From contig NZ_GL397067.1 of the NCBI RefSeq assembly GCF_000146325.1, positions 561,747 through 625,746 on the forward strand: DNA of 64,000 nucleotides, read 5' to 3'. Positions 57,847 to 64,000 of this stretch are shown in pieces. Each line of letters starts with the position of its first letter. The stretch's first letter is position 1. Source of the DNA: Pediococcus acidilactici DSM 20284 (GTDB lineage: Bacteria; Bacillota; Bacilli; Lactobacillales; Lactobacillaceae). The position numbers and the translations under genes were made by a program. Below the pieces are notes generated by a model. That model worked only from the letters and a program-made list of their open reading frames with translations. It was not told the origin of the DNA and ran no database searches.

Positions 57847-60357
57847 TTAAAGAAAATCCCGGGGAGTCACCCCGTCCATCCCAATCATCGGATCGATTTT
57901 TCCGGTTTCTACCAGTTGTTTAGTCAAAAGAGTTGGTTCATCCCCGCTAGTTGCGAAAGTTTCCGTAACTTCTGGCTTTGTAAGGATCGACTTACGCTGA
58001 GGTTCCCCTGCTTCGCTTTTTTCCGAAGTCGTTTTGGGTTCAGACTTTTCTGCAATTGGCTTTTCCGTTATGGCAATTTCCGGATTAAGTCGCTTAACTA
58101 AGCCAGTTTGCCGGTTAGCCGATTCGTTTTGTACAGCCCGTTGGTAAGCTTCTACCTCACCTAGTAAAATGATGGAGTCTGACGCCCGGGTTAACCCCGT
58201 ATACAAAAGGTTGCGCTGTAACATCCGGTAATACTGGCGTACCATCGGTAAAATCACCACCGGAAACTCGCTTCCTTGCGATTTATGAATCGAAACGCAG
58301 TAAGCTAACGTCAACTGGTTTAGATCATTTTTTCCATAGGTAACCTCGTTGCCATCATAATCAACAATTAACTGTGCGTGACCCTTTCCCGCTTTTTCGG
58401 TAACTATTCCAGTTATTTCCCCGATATCCCCGTTAAAAATATTATTTTCAGGTGCGTTAACTAACTGTAAAACTTTATCACCAATCCGAAATTGCTGGTG
58501 ATTTGCTTCTAAATATTTAGGGTGATCAGTTTGCGGGGGGTTAAGCACCCGTTGCAAATGACGATTGATTTCATCGATCCCTGCGGCTCCGCGGTACATT
58601 GGCGCTAAAACTTGGAGGTCGTTTTTAGACAGTCCCCGAGCCACCGCGCGTTCCGCAATTTGATCGATTGCATCCGCAACTTGGTAAGCACTCGTCTTAA
58701 TAAACGATTTGTCAGGACGATTTTGGGTAAAATCATCCGGCATTTCTCCGTTTTGAATGCTGTGCGCCATTTGGATAATTGAAGAATCCTGCTCTTGCCG
58801 ATAAATTTTAGTTAATGAAATTGTTGGAATTTTTTGACTACGAATCAAGTCACTAAAAACTTGTCCCGGTCCTACCGACGGTAACTGGTCCTTATCACCA
58901 ACTAACACAACTTGCATTTCGGCGTTAATCGCTGAAATCAAGGTATTGAACAGCCCCGTATCCACCATGGACATTTCGTCCACCACGAGAAGTTCTCCCC
59001 GTAATTCTTGGATTTGTTCGTCGTGTAAATCGTCATTCCCGTTCAAGCCCAATAAACGATGGATGGTTTTAGCGGGAACACCGGTAACTTCACTCAACCG
59101 CTTTGCAGCCCGACCAGTGGGAGCAGCCAGTTGAATGGGATAATCCTGGTCCGGATTGGCGTTGGGATCAAGATCTAGATCGTGCAGTTCCGCAAAACTA
59201 TTAATTAGTCCCTTTACAATGGTGGTTTTACCAGTACCAGGCCCCCCAGTAATAATGGTAATTCCGTGAGACAGCGCCATTCTAATTGCGTTATTTTGAG
59301 TTTCGTCATACTCGAGCGCAAGATGTTCTTCCGCGCGTTTAATTGCCCGGTCAACCGCTTTTTCGTTAACCTTAGGAGGATTCTTAAGCAGATGCTGGAG
59401 CTGGTAGCCAATCGCTTCTTCTGCTTGGTAAAGCCATTTTAAATAGATTTGGCCGTTTTCTCCAACCACCCGTCCTTGTTTACCCAACTCAAGTACTTGT
59501 TCAGCAATCTTTTCAGCATTAATTTCGTTTCCCAATAGTTGCTGTGCCCTTTGCAGCATTATTTCCGCAACCATGTAAGTATCTCCGGTGCTGTTACACC
59601 ACTCTTGAATCGTGGCTAAAATACCGCTTTGCAAGCGTCCTGGAAAATCAACCGGAAAATTTAGCTGCTGGCCAATTGCGTCGACACGCTTAAATCCAAT
59701 ATTTTCGATGTCATTAGCTAACTGATACGGATTTTCTTCGATAATTTTCAAGGTATCTTCGCGATATTTTGCAATTACGTTATCGGCGGTTTTGCCTGAA
59801 ATTCCCAAATCCGCGAGTTTGATCAGGATCTTCTCCATCCCATTGGATTCAGCTAGCACCGTTTCAATCACGTCCGCCTGCGCGCTTGATAATCCGATAT
59901 CCCTAAGCACCTGGGCATTATCCTTAATTACGTCAATGGCGTCCATCCCCAGTTGTTTAACAATCTTTTCAGCAGTTTTCTTTCCAATTCCCTTAAATTG
60001 CGAGCCCGCAAAATATTCAACTAACCCTTCCTTAGTATCTGGTCCTAACCGACTAGCCTGGCTTAATTGAATCTGGGTTCCGTACTTGGGGTGTTCCACC
60101 AATTTGCCCTTAAATTGGTACTTAGCTCCCTCCTGAACTTCCGCCATGTTGCCAGTTACCACAATTTGGGGTTCCTTCCAATCAAAGTCTTGATCAACCA
60201 CGTCAATCAAAACCACCTTAAATAAACTAGTGGGACTTTCAAAAAAGACGGCGTTAACCGTCCCAGTTAACTCCACCATTTTATTCATGGAAGTTGCTTT
60301 TTTTGGAGGTGCTGCTGAACCTTCATCACCAAAAAGGTTTAGTTTCTCAAATGCCAT
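57847..60357 (-). CDS. recD2: RecD2-type DNA helicase
   Basis: SF1B 5'-3' helicase of the RecD2/YrrC class, acting without RecBC in Gram-positive repair and replication restart. 836 residues. It has an N-terminal OB-like and helix-hairpin-helix region (about 30-230; GSQFKGIGKKTAEKI), Walker A ITGGPGTGKTTIVKG near 360, Walker B VVDEMSMVD near 445, motif III VLVGDKDQLPSVGPGQ, motif V/VI near 660-730 with SIHKSQGSEFPVV and LLYTGLTRA. The Glu/Lys/Ser-rich C-terminal tail (about 745-836) looks disordered and is poorly conserved. It begins one base into the stop of the upstream TPR gene. Confidence 0.95.
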   Translation of the reverse strand: MAFEKLNLFGDEGSAAPPKKATSMNKMVELTGTVNAVFFESPTSLFKVVLIDVVDQDFDWKEPQIVVTGNMAEVQEGAKYQFKGKLVEHPKYGTQIQLSQASRLGPDTKEGLVEYFAGSQFKGIGKKTAEKIVKQLGMDAIDVIKDNAQVLRDIGLSSAQADVIETVLAESNGMEKILIKLADLGISGKTADNVIAKYREDTLKIIEENPYQLANDIENIGFKRVDAIGQQLNFPVDFPGRLQSGILATIQEWCNSTGDTYMVAEIMLQRAQQLLGNEINAEKIAEQVLELGKQGRVVGENGQIYLKWLYQAEEAIGYQLQHLLKNPPKVNEKAVDRAIKRAEEHLALEYDETQNNAIRMALSHGITIITGGPGTGKTTIVKGLINSFAELHDLDLDPNANPDQDYPIQLAAPTGRAAKRLSEVTGVPAKTIHRLLGLNGNDDLHDEQIQELRGELLVVDEMSMVDTGLFNTLISAINAEMQVVLVGDKDQLPSVGPGQVFSDLIRSQKIPTISLTKIYRQEQDSSIIQMAHSIQNGEMPDDFTQNRPDKSFIKTSAYQVADAIDQIAERAVARGLSKNDLQVLAPMYRGAAGIDEINRHLQRVLNPPQTDHPKYLEANHQQFRIGDKVLQLVNAPENNIFNGDIGEITGIVTEKAGKGHAQLIVDYDGNEVTYGKNDLNQLTLAYCVSIHKSQGSEFPVVILPMVRQYYRMLQRNLLYTGLTRASDSIILLGEVEAYQRAVQNESANRQTGLVKRLNPEIAITEKPIAEKSEPKTTSEKSEAGEPQRKSILTKPEVTETFATSGDEPTLLTKQLVETGKIDPMIGMDGVTPRDFL

Positions 60358-61016
60358 TAATCTGCTTCCTTTGACGAATGCAATAGTTTATCAATATCGA
60401 CTAGGCGTTGCTTTGCTTTACTGAAAAATTCGGGATCAATTTGTTTAGCTTTGGCAAAGTAATCGTTATCTGGTTGCTGGGTCAAGGTCATTTCGACCAC
60501 TCCCCGGTTAAATAATAATTTCGCAGTATTTTTATTTTTCAACGCCACGTCGTAATATTTTTGGGCCGCTTGAGCCTCTCCCATTGCTAAATTGATATCG
60601 CCCATTAATTCATTAGTCTCTGGATCTTGCTGATGCTGTTCTAGCGCAGTCAATGCAAAGGCAAAGGCTAGCTTATACTGACTTTGTGCGTAATACCCTT
60701 GGGCAATCATTAGGTTAGCGTCGTGCCGGTATTGAGAATCTTTAACAGTTTGAAATGTAGCGTTGGCCCGCTCATAAAGCCCTGTTGCGTAATAAACATT
60801 GCCGAGCCCGTAAGTAAGTAAATCTTGGCTAGGTTGATCACTAAAAAGCCCCCGTGCTTTAACTAGGAGTTCTTCAGCTTGATCAAAGCTTTGCTGTTTA
60901 ACCAAAACCGTGGCTAAAGCATAATAGTTTTGGGCATTGTGTGGGTCTTGATCAATTTTTTGAATTAATTCGTGAACTAAATTTTGGTTTTCTTCATTTT
61001 CTTTTTTTTCCGTCAT
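60357..61016 (-). CDS. Tetratricopeptide-repeat protein
   Basis: 219-residue cytosolic protein made of about five TPR units, for example NYYALATVLVKQQSFDQAEELL, LTYGLGNVYYATGLYERANA and TNELMGDINLAMGEAQAAQKYY. No enzyme domain. It probably acts as a protein-interaction adaptor. It overlaps recD2 by one base and lies 10 bp after the histidine-phosphatase gene, so the three are co-transcribed; a TPR gene before recD2 is conserved in Bacilli (YrrB-like), but a functional link to the helicase is not proven. Confidence 0.88.
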   Translation of the reverse strand: MTEKKENEENQNLVHELIQKIDQDPHNAQNYYALATVLVKQQSFDQAEELLVKARGLFSDQPSQDLLTYGLGNVYYATGLYERANATFQTVKDSQYRHDANLMIAQGYYAQSQYKLAFAFALTALEQHQQDPETNELMGDINLAMGEAQAAQKYYDVALKNKNTAKLLFNRGVVEMTLTQQPDNDYFAKAKQIDPEFFSKAKQRLVDIDKLLHSSKEAD

Positions 61017-61025
61017 CTTTTCACC

Positions 61026-61700
61026 TTAAATCACGTCTGTAGGATCTGTTTTTTTAGTTAAGTAGCTAGTATCGTTCCAGTCCAAGAGCCGGTACGTCTT
61101 TCCCTGATCACGGGTTTCTAGGATAGTGGTACTAGTGTTGGCGAGGCCGCCCCGTTTGCGTAAGTCGGGCAACGGAACCTCTAATAACGCGTTAATAATC
61201 GCGTTTAACGCGGCTCCGTGGCTTACAATAATTACCTGGTCATCGTCGCCAGGGTTGGATTCACAAATCCGTAAAATTGCTGGACGCATTCGTTCAATGA
61301 GGTGTTGGAAGGTCTCTCCCTTGATTCGGGCGGGGAAATAGCGTTCGGGGTGGTTACGAAAAGCATCCACTTCTTCAGCATATTTCTTTTCAACGTCGAC
61401 AAATTTCATTCCCTCCATCACACCTAAATCAAATTCCCGTAGACGACTGAGAATTGTTAAAGGGGTTGCGTGACCTTGCAATTCATCCAGTTCGTGTTGC
61501 AAGGTGGTGGCCGTCACCCGTGCCCGACGAAGCGGGCTAGCATATATGTGGCGGAACTGCTGGGGTGCTAAAAAAGCGGCTAATTGCTTAATTTCCGCGT
61601 AGCTTTCTTTTAAAAGGGGGGAGTCCCCCTTTGCTCCTTGATAACGCCCTTCTAAATTCCATTCGGTCTTTCCATGTCTTACAAAATATAATTTTGTCAA
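61026..61700 (-). CDS. Histidine phosphatase (phosphoglycerate mutase-like) protein
   Basis: 224 residues with the RHG motif YFVRHGKTEWN (phospho-accepting His near 10), second-site Arg in SPLRRARVTA near 63, Glu in REFDLGVMEG and the final VIIVSHGAALNAI near 165. This branch holds cofactor-dependent mutases, sugar-phosphate and nucleotide phosphatases; it is not the glycolytic enzyme by context. The start is the TTG at 61700, with AAGGGA about 8 nt upstream; a GTG eleven codons earlier lacks a site. First gene of the operon with the TPR gene and recD2. Confidence 0.88.
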   Translation of the reverse strand: MTKLYFVRHGKTEWNLEGRYQGAKGDSPLLKESYAEIKQLAAFLAPQQFRHIYASPLRRARVTATTLQHELDELQGHATPLTILSRLREFDLGVMEGMKFVDVEKKYAEEVDAFRNHPERYFPARIKGETFQHLIERMRPAILRICESNPGDDDQVIIVSHGAALNAIINALLEVPLPDLRKRGGLANTSTTILETRDQGKTYRLLDWNDTSYLTKKTDPTDVI

Positions 61701-61787
61701 ATCTCTCGTCCCTTTATCAATGTGTTTACCCACTATTTTAACATTAAACGCTAGATTGGTAATAGTAACGCTAGCCTTTTAACGGCA

Positions 61788-61822
61788 AAGAAAAAGGCCG
61801 GGGAAATTTTCCCCCGACCCTA
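61788..61822 (-). terminator. Terminator of mnmA
   Basis: On the minus strand GGGTCGGGGGAAA / TTTCCCCGGCCTTTTT. Confidence 0.85.
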
Positions 61823-61905
61823 TTTGGTATTCTTTTTTAATTGTACTGAAAGTCGTCTTTGCTAAACTTGCGTTATCAAACACGGAAAAATCAGCGAACC
61901 CTTTT

Positions 61906-63045
<1,140 letters not shown>

Positions 63046-63165
63046 TCACCATCATTTCTAGAGATTCTGGAGAATCTTACGATTGAAGGTCGCAATAAAT
63101 CCAGTAAATTACATTCTATAACAATCAATTCGGAAATTCCACCGTTAACAAAAAGTTAGTAAAAA

Positions 63166-63507
63166 TTATTCTTGCACGAGGACTTCCCGTTCCAATAGTT
63201 GGTCAATAATGAAATGGTATTGCTCCACTAAGGGTTGGTCCTGCTCGCGCTTAAAGATGTTTGCTTTTTGCATTCCGTTAGCGGTCACCGTACTCATTTT
63301 AAATGCTGAAAAATCAGGTTTAATCATTATTTTTAACTTAATGCCCTGGTTGTACGGCGAAGTAGCATCCAACGACCGTTCCAAAATAAAGGTTCCGTTA
63401 TTTTTAGTAGTGAATCCTAAGTCAGTTAACGTATAACGCTTCAAGTTTTCGCTAAGCCGGTAAACGTGGGGGTCTCCGGCAATGGTAACTTCTTTAGTAA
63501 ATGCCAT
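63166..63507 (-). CDS. DUF1831-family protein
   Basis: 113-residue cytosolic alpha/beta protein of a Lactobacillales family found next to cysteine desulfurase and mnmA genes. It shows MAFTKEVTIAGDPHVYRLSE at the start, the LGFTTKNNGTFILERSLD and LKIMIKPDFSAFKMSTVTANG strands, then an amphipathic C-terminal helix. No cysteine is present, so it cannot itself relay persulfide sulfur; a scaffold or regulatory role in the thiolation pathway is inference. It lies 12 bp downstream of the desulfurase and about 126 bp upstream of mnmA. Confidence 0.85.
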   Translation of the reverse strand: MAFTKEVTIAGDPHVYRLSENLKRYTLTDLGFTTKNNGTFILERSLDATSPYNQGIKLKIMIKPDFSAFKMSTVTANGMQKANIFKREQDQPLVEQYHFIIDQLLEREVLVQE

Positions 63508-63519
63508 GCCTACATCTCC

Positions 63520-64000
63520 TTACTTTTGTTTTAGGTGCTTTAAACGCTCCTCAATGGCAATAATCTGCTCACACAAGTAGTCTACATCTTCCGTGGTGGT
63601 GTTTTTACCAAAGCTAATCCGGATTGATTCCCCGATGCGTGGTGAATCAGCTCCGTACATCGCCGTGAGTACGTGGGAAGGTTCCAAACTCCCCGCCGTG
63701 CAAGCTGAACCGCCGGAAATTGCAACTCCGGCCAAATCCAAATTGGTTTGCATCACGTAGGTAGACATCCCCTTCAACCAGATGTTAAAGACGTGTTGTA
63801 AATTATCTGGCGAAAGTGAGCCATTAATTGCAAAATCAACGTCGTGGTCTTTAAGCTGCTGAATAATTTGTTGCTTAAAACCGGCGTAGCGTTTTTGTAA
63901 ATCTGCTTTAGTCTGTTCATCCAGCAAACTTACCGCTTTAGCAAACCCCGCAAGGTTAGCAACGTTTTCCGTACCAGCCCGACGCTTATCTTCTTGTTCA
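63520..64000 (-). CDS. Cysteine desulfurase (NifS/IscS family), 5' part outside window
   Basis: PLP enzyme that turns cysteine into alanine and enzyme-bound persulfide. The visible 160 codons cover the C-terminal third: QEDKRRAGTENVANLAG near the right edge of the window (PLP-phosphate region), NGSLSPDNLQHVFNIWL, and the active-site Cys in SGGSACTAGSLEPSHVL, followed by the RISFGKNTTTEDVDYL tail. The ORF continues past position 64000, so about 220 residues with the PLP lysine are missing. It probably donates sulfur to MnmA encoded downstream. Confidence 0.95.
   Translation of the reverse strand, partial: EQEDKRRAGTENVANLAGFAKAVSLLDEQTKADLQKRYAGFKQQIIQQLKDHDVDFAINGSLSPDNLQHVFNIWLKGMSTYVMQTNLDLAGVAISGGSACTAGSLEPSHVLTAMYGADSPRIGESIRISFGKNTTTEDVDYLCEQIIAIEERLKHLKQK

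Overview
The window is a low-to-moderate GC, almost fully coding stretch of a Firmicutes chromosome. Gene content and order point to the family Lactobacillaceae. Markers are recD2-prs, tuf-tig-clpX-engB, rpsO next to one RNase J and rpoY next to the other, ftsW-ylbG-rsmD-coaD-comEABC, and fruR-fruK-fruA. A fructose PTS with 1-phosphofructokinase, a heme catalase and an L-lactate oxidase fit a homofermentative, oxygen-exposed lineage such as Pediococcus or a Lactiplantibacillus/Latilactobacillus-like species. I cannot fix the genus from sequence alone. There is no rRNA, phage, CRISPR array, transposase or plasmid signature, and only one intact tRNA.

Region 1 (1-16 kb) is the accessory part: short independent transcripts on both strands, each closed by a clear hairpin terminator. 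It holds a truncated nitroreductase, a KGG-repeat stress protein, an HdeD-like membrane protein, a SemiSWEET sugar transporter, an alpha carbonic anhydrase, L-lactate oxidase, tRNA-Ser(CGA), an Mga-type regulator, a YxeA-like protein, a GlsB-like stress membrane protein, a TMEM175-like channel, an NhaC antiporter, an M20 deacylase, catalase, and a three-gene PLDc_N/ABC module resembling YxlE-YxlF-YxlG. The theme is stress, pH, ion and oxygen handling. The non-coding DNA here is also the richest in structure.

Region 2 (16-47 kb) is mostly minus-strand housekeeping. It runs rnz-SDR-recJ-apt, uvrC-obg, a glutamine-type ABC transporter, engB-mazG, clpX, tig, tuf, RNase J2 with a TPR protein, rpsO, holA, the competence cluster comEA-comEB-comEC, coaD, rsmD, ylbG, ftsW, typA, and UPF0223-suhB. 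The plus-strand exceptions are a 100-residue unknown protein, a 46-residue lysine-rich protein and rpsT.

Region 3 (46.5-64 kb) has def and rpoY-rnjA on the plus strand. On the minus strand it has a LysM-NlpC/P60 cell-wall hydrolase, the fruR-fruK-fruA operon, an AI-2E family exporter, prs, recD2 with a TPR protein and a phosphatase, and mnmA-DUF1831-cysteine desulfurase, which is cut by the window end.

I see no large undescribed system. The best candidates for something new are small. (i) A compact three-way-junction RNA with a perfect tRNA T-arm loop sits before the SemiSWEET gene. (ii) A 10-bp-phased operator array lies upstream of fruR. (iii) The Mga-type regulator has an ideal Shine-Dalgarno set for an AUA codon. 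(iv) A terminator-ended non-coding stretch near 1.4 kb may be a small RNA. Many start codons below are moved downstream of the longest open frame because a Shine-Dalgarno sequence decides the start. Promoters and terminators were read by eye and are approximate.
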